Below are positions 15,454 through 23,793 of a stretch of DNA of 40,741 nt, one piece after another. Made by a program: the position numbers and the translations under genes. Numbering within the stretch: position 1 is the stretch's first letter; each line of letters begins with the position of its first letter. The notes under the pieces are model-generated. The model worked only from the letters and a program-made list of their open reading frames with translations, made no database searches and had not been told where the DNA came from. Origin of the DNA: CAVQBP01 sp964448105 (GTDB lineage Bacteria; Bacteroidota; Ignavibacteria; Ignavibacteriales; Ignavibacteriaceae); NCBI GenBank assembly GCA_964448105.1, contig CAYUVK010000038.1, positions 1 to 40,741 of the forward strand, in the 5' to 3' direction.

Positions 15454-17127
15454 AGTTTTTTGCAATGTAAATGAAGTTTTCGAATCACTCGCTTTATTTC
15501 CATAGAATATTAGCTGCCATACCCCGGTTTTATAATTTGGGTAATATATATTTCTTGTTGAACCTTTACTTATAGTTTCACCATTAAACGGAAATGAATT
15601 CTTATCTGTCGAAGAGGGTTCAATAATATCTACTTTGTCAAGAGTTATATCCTGGTTGAATGAAAATGTAAACCTCGTTTGTCCAAGTAAAATCAAACTA
15701 TAATAAAGTGTGTCTGTTTGAACGGGTAATTTTTCTCTAAGAGTAATATTTTTAGTAGTAACCAAATCTTTTTCAATACTAACTGCAAAACTAGTATCTG
15801 CATAATCCGATAATTTTAAAGAAATATTATAATTTCCTACTTCTAAATTTTTTATTGTATCGGGTGTTACTTTTGTAGTGTTGTTATTATTTAAATAAAT
15901 ACTTGCACCTGAAGGATTGGATTGTATATATAAATCTCCGTGATCAATCAATTTAGTCATTGTGATATTTTTACTCGATACAGTATTTTGACTGACATCG
16001 ACATAAAATGTAGTATCGCTGTAACCGGTAAATTTTAAAGTTACCTTATATGTCCCGCTAATTAGATTTTTAATTGTGTCCGGCGTAGTTTTATTAGTAA
16101 ACTTATCACTTACATAAATCTCTGCGCTTGCAGGTACTGATTGGACAAATATACTCCCGAGGATATTAGTTAAAACAACTTTCTTAGAAATTGTTAAGTA
16201 TGCAATTACATTTATTTGAAAAGTGGTATCTCTATAATTATTCTTTCTTATTGTAATAGAATGTGTTCCTATAGGTAAATTTAAAAGAGTATCCGGAGTA
16301 ATTTTGCCGGTATTTAAGTTATCCAAAAATATCTGTGCTCCGTTAGGTTCAGTTTCAAGAAAAACATTCCCTCTGATTATAACCTGGTTTAATGTAACTG
16401 TTTTTGAAGTAGTTTCATTTTCCTGAACTGTTACGGTAAATGTAGTATCAACATAATTGTTTTTCTTTAATGTAATTTTATGTTCACCGGTTGGGATATT
16501 CCTTAAGGTATCGGGTGTTACATTATTAGTTTTTATACTGTCCAAAAATATTTGTGCACCATTAGGATTGGATTCTATATAAATATTCCCCCTGGTTACA
16601 ACCTTTTGCAGTTCAATCGATTTTGAAATTGTTATATTATTCTGAATAGTAAAAACAAAAGAAGTATCAATGTAATTTGATTTTTTAAGAGTTAATTGAT
16701 GATCACCGACTATTAAATTTTTAATGGTATCGGGAGTAAATTTATTTATTGCAATACTATCTATAGATATTTCGGCACCCGTCGGGTTGGATTCAATGAA
16801 GATATTTCCTGTACTAAATATGCTTTTTAGAGTTATGCTTTGGAAAGTTGTTAGGCTATCGTAAACAGTAAGGCTTATCGTAGTATCTCTATAATTTTGC
16901 TTTTTTAATGTTATCTCATAATCACCGCTTTTTAATGCTAACAAGCTGTCCGGTGTTACCTTATTGGTGTTGGTACCTAATAAGAAAATTTGAGCACCGG
17001 GTGGTTCAGATTCTAAAATTATTTTGCCCTGTGGTTTACCAACATCGGCAACTACTATTTTATCTACACAAGATTGTAAAAAACATATGCTTATCAAAAG
17101 AAATAAATAAGTAAAAATCCTCTTCAT
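15454..17127 (-). CDS. PEGA-repeat lipoprotein, 3' end lost in the N gap
   Basis: About 558 residues are readable. The N-terminus is a lipoprotein signal with a lipobox ('ICFLQSC', Cys about residue 20). Six PEGA repeats of 66-70 residues follow between about 34 and 445. Each starts like 'GNIFIESNPTGAEI' and contains 'TPDTIKNL..G.H..TLKK.NY.DT.F'. After them comes a different beta-rich domain ('RFTFSFNQDITLDKVDI', 'TGVWQLIFYGNKASDS') that runs into the gap. PEGA domains are surface-layer or cell-wall associated folds of unclear role. Such lipoproteins usually face the periplasm or the outside. The apparent continuation beyond the gap into 15217-15353 is antisense to another gene and is not counted. 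Confidence 0.88.
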
Positions 17128-17381
17128 ATTTCACTCTAATCATTTATTTATCCAAAAAATCAGAAATAAATAAAAATAAATGTGTAACTATGATAAATTT
17201 AATTATTAGAATGAGAGAATGTGTGACTAAAAACATAAGAGTATTTGTGAAATATAAAAAAAAATTAAATTTTCGAAATAAATTTCAAAACAATACTTTT
17301 TTTTGTATAATTATACGTAACATTTTTTATATTTTATAAAAATTACCTCAGAAAAGTAATTTATAATTTTAAGGGAAAATC

Positions 17382-17717
17382 ATGGGAGGTTCTATATTAT
17401 TTGAGGGGCTCTTCTTGTTATCAATTTCAATATTTCTAATTTATTTTGCATCGGAATTAAATCATGGATTTAAACGTAATATTTACCTGATTTCCGCAGG
17501 ATTAAATTCAATTCTATTATTTTTATTAATATTCTTTGAACTTGTTAAGGAAGGTTTAAATCTGGGAGAATGTATTTTATTTATCTATAACATGTCAATA
17601 TTTAGCGGATTGATCATCAACTTCTTTACTAACACTGGTAGGGAAAAAACTTATACAACTTTACTATACCAATTAAATACGAATTTCAATTTGAAAAAAT
17701 CCGGATTGGTAAAATGA
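17382..17717 (+). CDS. Small membrane protein, unknown
   Basis: This 111-aa protein has three hydrophobic helices (about residues 6-25, 34-54 and 63-82) and a basic, Asn/Thr-rich C-terminal tail. A ribosome site (TTTTAAGGGAAAATC) sits just before the ATG. It is flanked by 254 AT-rich bases upstream, where nothing else is recognised, and converges with the SDR gene 25 bases downstream. I do not recognise its family. Confidence 0.6.
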   Translation: MGGSILFEGLFLLSISIFLIYFASELNHGFKRNIYLISAGLNSILLFLLIFFELVKEGLNLGECILFIYNMSIFSGLIINFFTNTGREKTYTTLLYQLNTNFNLKKSGLVK

Positions 17718-17742
17718 TTTTTTCATTATGTTTTTAGAAAAA

Positions 17743-18456
17743 TTACTTTTGCGGATTTGTCGGCCGTAAATCAATTTCACTGATTAAAGCTCTTACCGGT
17801 AATTTAATTATTGAAATCACAGCTTCAGCTATATCTTCAGGTTTTAAAATTTCACCTTTGCTTCTTGGATCATGGCCGCCGGAGCCAAAATGAGTATCAA
17901 CAGAGCCCGGGCAAATAGTTGCAACTTTAATATTATATTGTCTTACTTCCAGCATTAAGGATCTGGCAAAACCCAGTACCGCATGTTTTGTTGCGGAATA
18001 CATGGAACCGCCGATAAATGAATTCTTTCCTGCAAGTGAAGCAATATTAATAATTGAACCTTTTCCTTTTTCAATCATATTGTTTAAAACTGCTTTAGAA
18101 AAATTAAATACACCGAAGAGATTTGTGTCCACTTGTTTCTTAAAGTCTTCAAGTTCAGCATCAATAACTTTTTTCATAATTCCGATTCCGGCATTGTTTA
18201 TCAGATGATCAACTTTACCGTACTTGACTAATATTTTATCTACAGAATTATTAACAAACTTAGCGTCAGCCACATCTCCAGAGAAATAGTCACATTCAAC
18301 GCCTTTCTCTATAATTTCTTTCTGAACATTTTTCAAAGCAGGTATATCTCTGCCAAAAATCATAATATCATGTTTCTCTTCTGCTAACCTAAGAGCGATT
18401 CCTTTACCAATTCCCCTGCTAGCACCTGTAACGATTGATAATTCTTTTCCTGCCAT
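17743..18456 (-). CDS. SDR-family oxidoreductase in the pteridine operon
   Basis: The 237-aa protein is a classical short-chain dehydrogenase: cofactor motif 'TGASRGIGKG' (residues about 9-18), 'NNAG' near residue 89, catalytic Ser in 'IINIASLAG', and 'YSATK' (Tyr-x3-Lys). It follows the sepiapterin-reductase-like gene with only two bases between. It is therefore likely an accessory reductase of the pterin pathway, perhaps acting on the other side-chain carbonyl. Its C-terminus ends 'EIDLRPTNPQK', parallel to the 'EEIVLRPIQGDL' end of its neighbour, which suggests an old duplication. The substrate is inferred from context only; generic SDR remains possible. Confidence 0.85.
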   Translation of the reverse strand: MAGKELSIVTGASRGIGKGIALRLAEEKHDIMIFGRDIPALKNVQKEIIEKGVECDYFSGDVADAKFVNNSVDKILVKYGKVDHLINNAGIGIMKKVIDAELEDFKKQVDTNLFGVFNFSKAVLNNMIEKGKGSIINIASLAGKNSFIGGSMYSATKHAVLGFARSLMLEVRQYNIKVATICPGSVDTHFGSGGHDPRSKGEILKPEDIAEAVISIIKLPVRALISEIDLRPTNPQK

Positions 18457-18458
18457 TG

Positions 18459-19184
18459 TTATAAATCTCCTTGGATTGGACGTAATACTATTTCTTCACT
18501 TACTATATTATTCTTTTGCAAATATGCCCAGACAATTATTCTGGCAATATCTTCACTGCTCATCATTCTTTCGGAATGTTCTTTTCTTATATCAGGGGAC
18601 CACATTGGTGTTTCAGTTGTACCGGGAATTATATCTATTACCCTGATATTATATTTTCTGACTTCCTCTCTTAAGACTCTTGAATAACCTAAGAGCCCCA
18701 TTTTGGAGGCAGCATAAGCACTACTGTTTGTAAAAAATTTTTGAGTTATAATCGAATTTATGTTTATAATTGTACCTCCGCCCTGTTCAATCATATGCGG
18801 AAGAACATTTTTTATTGCATAAATAGAACCTAACAAATTTGTATTAATTATATCATCAATTTCATTAATTGAGTTTTCTTCGGCTAGTTTAAATGATGTA
18901 ATTCCCGCACTATTAACCAAACAATCGATTTGATTTTCTGCAGTAATTTTTTTTACGGTTTGTTCGACATTAGCAGATGAAGCGACATTGCATGGATAAA
19001 TTTCAATATTTATATGATCACTACCAGCTTCATTCTGAATTTCTTTATTTAGTCTTTCCAGCTCAGTAACCCGGCGTGCAGAAGTAAAAACTTTATAACC
19101 AACTCTTGCAAATTCTTTTGCAGTATCTTTTCCAATACCTGAACTTGCACCTGTAACCCAAATTCCGTTTTTTTTCTTTCCCAT
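18459..19184 (-). CDS. Sepiapterin reductase-like SDR
   Basis: This 241-aa SDR has 'VTGASSGIGKD' (about residues 9-19), 'NSAG' in the place of NNAG, catalytic Ser in 'IININSIITQ', and 'YAASK'. The C-terminal third ('TETPMWSPDI', 'MMSSEDIARIIVWAYLQ', 'EEIVLRPIQGDL') matches what I remember of the Chlorobaculum tepidum sepiapterin reductase, which also ends in EEIILRPTSGD. That enzyme reduces the side chain of 6-pyruvoyl-tetrahydropterin to a biopterin. Its ATG overlaps the folE stop by one base (TAATG), so the two genes are coupled. The assignment combines family knowledge with operon context; an alignment was not run. Confidence 0.8.
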   Translation of the reverse strand: MGKKKNGIWVTGASSGIGKDTAKEFARVGYKVFTSARRVTELERLNKEIQNEAGSDHINIEIYPCNVASSANVEQTVKKITAENQIDCLVNSAGITSFKLAEENSINEIDDIINTNLLGSIYAIKNVLPHMIEQGGGTIININSIITQKFFTNSSAYAASKMGLLGYSRVLREEVRKYNIRVIDIIPGTTETPMWSPDIRKEHSERMMSSEDIARIIVWAYLQKNNIVSEEIVLRPIQGDL

Positions 19185-19750
19185 TATAAATTACAGTTAG
19201 AAATTAAATTTAAAAATTCGCTTCGGGTTCTCGGATCCTCTTTAAAAATTCCATGAACAGCACTTGCTGTTGCAGATGAGTTTTGCTTTTCAACCCCGCG
19301 CATCATCATGCACATATGCCTGGCCTCCGAAACTACAGCTACACCTTGCGGTCGAAGATGCTCTTCAATTGTATCTGCAATTTGCTGTGTCATCCGTTCC
19401 TGTACCTGGAGTCTTCTTGAAAATACTTCCACAATTCTTGGAATTTTACTTAATCCCAGAACCTTTCCGTCTGGTATATATGCTACATGAACTTTACCGT
19501 AAAAAGGGAGCATATGATGTTCGCATAAGCTATAAAAATCTATATTTTTAACTAAAACCATCTCGTCATATTTAACTTCAAAAACGGCATTATTTAATAC
19601 TTCCTCAATTTTCTTTTTGTAACCGGAAGTAAAAAATTCATAGGCTTTAGCAACACGTTTAGGTGTATTTAATAAACCTTCTCTTTTCGGATCTTCCCCT
19701 ATTTCACTTAAAAGATCCGATACTATGTTTTGAACTTTTGCCAGATCCAA
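19184..19750 (-). CDS. folE: GTP cyclohydrolase I (type IA)
   Basis: The 188-aa product carries the zinc ligands Cys76 and His79 in 'SLCEHHMLPF' and Cys147 in 'EARHMCMMMRG'. It also has the family stretches 'GKVLGLSKIPRIVEVFSRRL', 'QVQERMTQQIADTI' and 'SSATASAVHG'. It converts GTP to 7,8-dihydroneopterin triphosphate, the first step of both folate and biopterin synthesis. Length is normal for the core enzyme. It follows the PTPS gene by three bases and shares one base with the next SDR start. With those neighbours it probably serves biopterin rather than folate. Confidence 0.96.
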   Translation of the reverse strand: MDLAKVQNIVSDLLSEIGEDPKREGLLNTPKRVAKAYEFFTSGYKKKIEEVLNNAVFEVKYDEMVLVKNIDFYSLCEHHMLPFYGKVHVAYIPDGKVLGLSKIPRIVEVFSRRLQVQERMTQQIADTIEEHLRPQGVAVVSEARHMCMMMRGVEKQNSSATASAVHGIFKEDPRTRSEFLNLISNCNL

Positions 19751-19753
19751 ATT

Positions 19754-20161
19754 TTATTCTCCTTTATATTCAAAAAAATTATTTTCGGTTTCAGAAAGTT
19801 TTACGGAATATAATTTCCCGGTGGGAATTTTATCCGCTAATTGATTCCATATAGCGACAGCGACATTTTCAGTAGTTGGAATTATTCCTTTCATAAATTT
19901 TGTTTCGAGATTTAAATTTTTATGGTCCACTTCTTCAATTACATATTTTCTAATAATTTCTTTTAAATCCCTCAAATTGATTACAAACCCGGTTTCAGGA
20001 TTCACCTCTCCTGCCACAACAACTTCTAATACATAATTGTGCCCGTGCCAGTTAGGATTACTGCATTTCCCAAAAATTTTAAAATTCTCTTCGTTGCTTA
20101 GGTTAGGAATATATAACCTATGTGCAGCGTTGAAAGTCTCCCTTCTTGTAACATAAACCAT
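19754..20161 (-). CDS. 6-pyruvoyl-tetrahydropterin synthase (PTPS/QueD superfamily, PTPS-II type)
   Basis: The 135-aa protein has zinc ligands His14 ('NAAHRL'), His39 and His41 ('HGH'). Catalytic Cys33 lies in 'FGKCSNPNWHGHNY', giving Cys-x5-His-Gly-His. That spacing is the PTPS-II signature of eukaryotic-type enzymes; QueD has Cys-x3-HGH. Further matches to remembered animal PTPS are 'LSNEENFKIFGKC', 'VDHKNLNLE', 'TTENVAVAIWNQL' and the 'EYKGE' end. It would convert dihydroneopterin triphosphate to 6-pyruvoyl-tetrahydropterin. It opens the four-gene operon. Automatic pipelines may label it QueD, but no other queuosine gene is nearby. Confidence 0.87.
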   Translation of the reverse strand: MVYVTRRETFNAAHRLYIPNLSNEENFKIFGKCSNPNWHGHNYVLEVVVAGEVNPETGFVINLRDLKEIIRKYVIEEVDHKNLNLETKFMKGIIPTTENVAVAIWNQLADKIPTGKLYSVKLSETENNFFEYKGE

Positions 20162-20221
20162 TTGAATAAAAATTTATAATAATCAATTAAAAATTAACAA
20201 TTATGTGCAAGAGTGAACAAG

Positions 20222-20291
20222 ATTAAGTTCAAGAGCAAGAGCAAGATAAATGAATCTTGCAATCTTGCAATCTAATCTTGTAATCTTGTAA
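20222..20291. repeat. Short tandem and inverted repeats (CAAGA / TCTTG)
   Basis: This spacer contains tandem AAGAGC and CAAGAGC units followed by AATCTTGC copies (20253-20268) and AATCTTGT copies (20274-20289). GCAAGAT (20241-20247) can pair with ATCTTGC (20254-20260). It is a low-complexity patch between the pterin operon and the peroxidase gene, with no gene in it. Confidence 0.6.
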
Positions 20292-20303
20292 TATTCAATC
20301 CTC

Positions 20304-20762
20304 TCAATTTTTTAATGCTTTTAAAACTTCTTCTATATGGTTTTCAACTTTTACTTTCGGAAAAACTTTTTCGATATTTCCTTTTTCATCAATAATATAA
20401 GTAGTTCTTTCAACTCCCATATAATTTCTTCCATACATACTTTTCTGTTTCCAAACATCGTAAGCTTCTACAGCATCCTTCCCAGCATCGCTTAATAAAG
20501 TAAAAGGAAGATTATATTTTTGAGCAAATTTTTTGTGTGATTCAACTGAATCCGGGCTTACTCCAATTACCAAAGTATCTAATTTTTCAAATTTAGGAAA
20601 TTCATCTCTAAAGCTGCATGCTTCTTTTGTACAGCCTGTCGTATCATCTTTCGGATAAAAATACAAAACAACCTTTTGACCCTTAAAATCATTTAAAGAA
20701 ACAATGTTCCCATCCTGATCTTTTAATTTAATGTCCGGCGCCTTTTTTCCTTCTTCAAGCAT
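20304..20762 (-). CDS. bcp: Thioredoxin-dependent peroxiredoxin (Bcp/PrxQ)
   Basis: The 152-aa protein has the PrxQ motif 'DDTTGCTKEACSFRDE'. Its peroxidatic Cys44 is followed by resolving Cys49 five residues on, in the same helix. The rest ('LEEGKKAPDIKLKDQDG', 'VVLYFYPKD', 'YGRNYMGVERTTYIID') is standard for the family. It reduces hydrogen peroxide and organic peroxides with thioredoxin in the cytoplasm. It lies upstream of the pterin operon on the same strand, separated by 142 bases of repeats, so it is probably a separate transcript. Confidence 0.94.
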   Translation of the reverse strand: MLEEGKKAPDIKLKDQDGNIVSLNDFKGQKVVLYFYPKDDTTGCTKEACSFRDEFPKFEKLDTLVIGVSPDSVESHKKFAQKYNLPFTLLSDAGKDAVEAYDVWKQKSMYGRNYMGVERTTYIIDEKGNIEKVFPKVKVENHIEEVLKALKN

Positions 20763-20811
20763 AATTTCCTCATAAATTAGTTATTATTCATTAAATTTTC
20801 AAAAATTTAAC

Positions 20812-21198
20812 CTAATATGTTGGAATTGAATTATCGATCTGTTTTGACCATGCATTAATTCCGCCTTCTAGGTTCATTAAATTATTAAATCCTAATTTTT
20901 CCAGGTAAAAACAAACTTGAGCACTTCTAATCCCATAATGACAGTAAATAATCAAGTTATCATCCTTGTTCAATCTTTTTGAAGCTTCAATAAAATTTGA
21001 AAGTGGCATTAATTCTGAACTATTGATTTTTGCAATTCTATTTTCCCATTCTTCCCGTACATCAATCAGTTTCATTCTCTGTTTACTATTTAAAATATCC
21101 CTTACAGCCTCCGGTTTTAATCTTTGTATCAATATTTGCTTAACCTTTTTTATCAAGAGATTATATTTAAAAATTTTATAAAAATCACTTTTTAACAT
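20812..21198 (-). CDS. Rhodanese-like domain protein
   Basis: I choose ATG 21196-21198 (128 aa). A GTG at 21303 would add 35 Phe-rich residues and leave only 28 bases before the diverging gene. The rhodanese fold is clear: 'LKPEAVRDILNSKQRMKLID' then 'VREEWEN', the active-site loop 'IIYCHYGIRSAQ' with the catalytic Cys, and 'LEKLGFNNLMNLEGGINAW'. Such single-domain proteins move sulfane sulfur or act in redox chemistry. It is 49 bases upstream of the peroxidase gene, possibly in the same operon. Confidence 0.82.
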   Translation of the reverse strand: MLKSDFYKIFKYNLLIKKVKQILIQRLKPEAVRDILNSKQRMKLIDVREEWENRIAKINSSELMPLSNFIEASKRLNKDDNLIIYCHYGIRSAQVCFYLEKLGFNNLMNLEGGINAWSKQIDNSIPTY

Positions 21199-21331
21199 AG
21201 AGAATTCCAAAAACCGATACAAGATTGCTGTGATACAGGTAATCAAACCAAACCCGAAATTTGTATGTCTAATCCTTTGAAAATAATAAAAATGAATTTT
21301 CACATTTAAAAAATTAAATTGAGAGTAAAAA

Positions 21332-21682
21332 ATGATACGAATATTTGGTTATTCAATAATGATCATTATGATAGTTTCGGTTGTAACAAATGCACAACCC
21401 CGCAGAACACCCACTGAAAAAGCTGCAGCTTTAAAAGAACAGTTAAACCTTACTGATGAACAAACATCCAAAGTTGACAGCATTTACACTGCAGCAGATA
21501 AGAAATTTCAAGAAGCTTTCCAAGGTAACTTTGATAGAACAAAATTCAGGGCTATAATGGACAGCACTAATATTGAGATTGGGAAACTATTAACCGATAG
21601 TCAAAAGGATGCATTCACCAAACTGATTGAGGAAAGAAGAAACCGGATGCGCCGGGATAATCCAAATAATAATTCAAATTAA
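21332..21682 (+). CDS. Small Spy-like LTxxQ periplasmic protein ahead of the efflux genes
   Basis: This 116-aa protein has a signal peptide (about residues 1-21, 'VSVVTNAQ') and two LTxxQ-type elements: 'LKEQLNLTDEQTSKVDSIY' and 'IGKLLTDSQKDAFTKLIEER'. A basic, Asn-rich tail follows. Spy-like proteins protect or sense misfolded periplasmic proteins or metals. It is 30 bases before the MacA-like gene on the same strand, so it likely belongs to the efflux operon. A GAGAGTAAAAA region precedes the ATG. Confidence 0.78.
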   Translation: MIRIFGYSIMIIMIVSVVTNAQPRRTPTEKAAALKEQLNLTDEQTSKVDSIYTAADKKFQEAFQGNFDRTKFRAIMDSTNIEIGKLLTDSQKDAFTKLIEERRNRMRRDNPNNNSN

Positions 21683-21712
21683 AAACAACAAGTTATTTTA
21701 ATCGGAAAAGAA

Positions 21713-23002
21713 ATGAAGAAGAAAGTAATTATTTACAGTTTAATTTTAGTAGGTTTACTTGTAGCTGTCTATTTTCTGTTTATTAAAGATGATGCTGCAA
21801 AACCGAAATTTACATTTGCTGAATTGAAAAACGGAGATATCAGTAATACTATCACGAGCACCGGGACATTGGATGCCGTAAAAACGATCGATGTGGGAAC
21901 TCAAGTTTCCGGTGTAATTGACAAGCTATTAGTAGACTATAATTCAAATGTAAAAAAAGGACAATTGCTTGCAATTCTTGATACTACTAATCTTGCTTTG
22001 ACTGTTAGGGATGCAAATTCAAACCTTGAAAAGACAAAAGCTCTATATGATCAAGCTTCAACTCAATATAATAGAAATAAAGGATTATATGATAAAGGAT
22101 TTCTATCGGAATTGGATTATATTAGCTCCAAGACAAGTCTTGAATCTTCACTAGCAGATTACCATTCTGCTCAAACTTCATTGCAGAGAGCAATAATTAA
22201 TTTAAAGTATGCATATATCTATTCGCCAATAAATGGTAAAGTTATTAATAAAAATGTTGAAGAGGGACAGACTGTTGCATCCAGTTTTTCTTCACCTACT
22301 TTATTCGAGATTGCTGAAAATCTTGCCAATATGCAAATTCTGGCTTCAGTAGATGAAAGCGATATAGGACAAATAAAGGTTGGGCAGGAAGCTAAATTCT
22401 CTGTTGAAGCATACCCGGATAAAGAATTTACCGGGGAAGTTGTGCAAATCAGGCTAAACTCCCAGGTGGTTTCTAATGTTGTTAATTATACAGTAGTAAT
22501 AAATGCTGATAATAAAAGTAATCTTTTACTGCCGGGAATGACGGCAACAATAGATTTTTATGTTGAGCAAAAAAATAATGTTTTATTAATTCCAAATGCT
22601 GCTTTAAGATTTCAGCCTACTGCTGATCTGCTTGCAGAATATCAAAAAGAAACTGCAAACAAAGACAGCAGTTCAAAGGATAATATACCTGACAGCTTAA
22701 GAAGTAGATTTAGAAGAATGGGAAATGAAAATTTCGGACAAAATTTTGGAAAAGGTCAGGGTTCAAATAGTGCAAGGAATCGAAGTTTCGGAAGAATTTG
22801 GTACCTGGATGAAAATGGTAAATTAAAAATGGCAATGGCAGTTTTGGGTCTAACAGACGGTAAGAATACGGAGATAGTTCATAGCCGAAGTTTAAAAGAT
22901 GGTATGAAAGTGATTACCGGTATTCAGAGCACTGAAACTAGTAATAATTCAGGCAACGCACCTAATCAAAATCTCACCCGTGGTTTGAGAAGAGCATTTT
23001 AA
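21713..23002 (+). CDS. MacA-like periplasmic adaptor (HlyD family)
   Basis: The 429-aa protein has an N-terminal membrane anchor (about residues 5-24) and a lipoyl half ('TGTLDAVKTIDVGTQVSGVI'). A helical hairpin of about 95-150 ('LYDQASTQYNRNKGLYDKGF') and the second lipoyl half ('YAYIYSPINGKVINKNVEEG') come next. Then come beta-barrel and membrane-proximal domains. An Asn/Ser/Gly-rich insert at about 310-360 ('GQNFGKGQGSNSARNR') is unusual. It bridges the MacB-type ABC transporter and TolC, whose genes follow. The substrate is unknown. Confidence 0.92.
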   Translation: MKKKVIIYSLILVGLLVAVYFLFIKDDAAKPKFTFAELKNGDISNTITSTGTLDAVKTIDVGTQVSGVIDKLLVDYNSNVKKGQLLAILDTTNLALTVRDANSNLEKTKALYDQASTQYNRNKGLYDKGFLSELDYISSKTSLESSLADYHSAQTSLQRAIINLKYAYIYSPINGKVINKNVEEGQTVASSFSSPTLFEIAENLANMQILASVDESDIGQIKVGQEAKFSVEAYPDKEFTGEVVQIRLNSQVVSNVVNYTVVINADNKSNLLLPGMTATIDFYVEQKNNVLLIPNAALRFQPTADLLAEYQKETANKDSSSKDNIPDSLRSRFRRMGNENFGQNFGKGQGSNSARNRSFGRIWYLDENGKLKMAMAVLGLTDGKNTEIVHSRSLKDGMKVITGIQSTETSNNSGNAPNQNLTRGLRRAF

Positions 23003-23033
23003 CCAGTTTACAAAAGTATATTTGGAGTAAAAT

Positions 23034-23777
23034 TTGGGTAAAAATATAATTAAAACAGTTGAATTAACGAAAACATATTTTGTGGGTGATATTAAAGTTC
23101 CGGCTTTAAAAGCTGTTGATTTAAATATTGACGAAGGAGAATTCGTAGCAATAATGGGAGCTTCCGGTTCTGGAAAGTCAACATTAATGAATTTGATTGG
23201 TTGTTTGGATAAACCAACATCGGGAGACTATTTTCTTGATGGAGTTAACACAAGTAAATTATCAAAAAATGAATATGCGGAAATCAGGAATCAAAAAATC
23301 GGATTTGTATTCCAGGGATTTAACCTTCTTGCAAGAACAACTGCTCTAGAAAATGTCGAACTTCCATTAATGTATGATAGAATGCATAGGATAAAAAATC
23401 CAAATAAAAAAGCTATAGAAGTTCTTGATCGTGTAGGTTTGGGAGATAGAATCTTACATGAGCCGAACCAGCTTTCCGGCGGGCAGCAGCAAAGAGTTGC
23501 AATTGCACGGGCTCTTGTTAACGAACCTTCCTTGATATTAGCCGATGAACCAACCGGAAATTTGGATAGCAAAATGTCTGTTGAAGTTTTTAGTCTTTTC
23601 CAAAAATTAAATGAAGAAGGAATTACAATTGTTCTTGTTACCCATGAAAGGGATTTTGCTCATTTTGCTAAAAGAATAGTTGAACTAAAAGACGGATATA
23701 TAATTAGAGATTTTGAAATTAAAGATAGATTAATTGCAGCAGAAGAATTGGAAAAATTAAAAGAAGAAGTTATTTAA
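23034..23777 (+). CDS. MacB-type ABC transporter ATP-binding protein
   Basis: This 247-aa ATPase starts at TTG 23034 and shows Walker A 'GASGSGKST' (residues 42-50), signature 'LSGGQQQRVAIARAL' (147-161) and Walker B 'LILADEPTGNLD' (167-178), with the switch His in 'VTHERD'. It belongs to the LolD/MacB group. The permease is a separate gene 16 bases downstream, so this is a split MacB. It lies 31 bases after the adaptor gene. Confidence 0.95.
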   Translation: MGKNIIKTVELTKTYFVGDIKVPALKAVDLNIDEGEFVAIMGASGSGKSTLMNLIGCLDKPTSGDYFLDGVNTSKLSKNEYAEIRNQKIGFVFQGFNLLARTTALENVELPLMYDRMHRIKNPNKKAIEVLDRVGLGDRILHEPNQLSGGQQQRVAIARALVNEPSLILADEPTGNLDSKMSVEVFSLFQKLNEEGITIVLVTHERDFAHFAKRIVELKDGYIIRDFEIKDRLIAAEELEKLKEEVI

Positions 23778-23793
23778 AAAATCTGAGGATATA

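Noticed and set aside
15217..15503. Long products reading through the N gap on both strands
   Set aside because: Residues past the gap are antisense to a well-supported gene on the other strand, so the fusions are artefacts of the placeholder.
19754..20161. QueD of queuosine synthesis
   Set aside because: The Cys-x5-HGH spacing and the neighbouring folE and sepiapterin-reductase-like genes favour biopterin synthesis; no queC, queE or queF is present in the window.
20222..20291. CRISPR-like array
   Set aside because: Units are under 10 bases with no spacers and no cas genes in the window.
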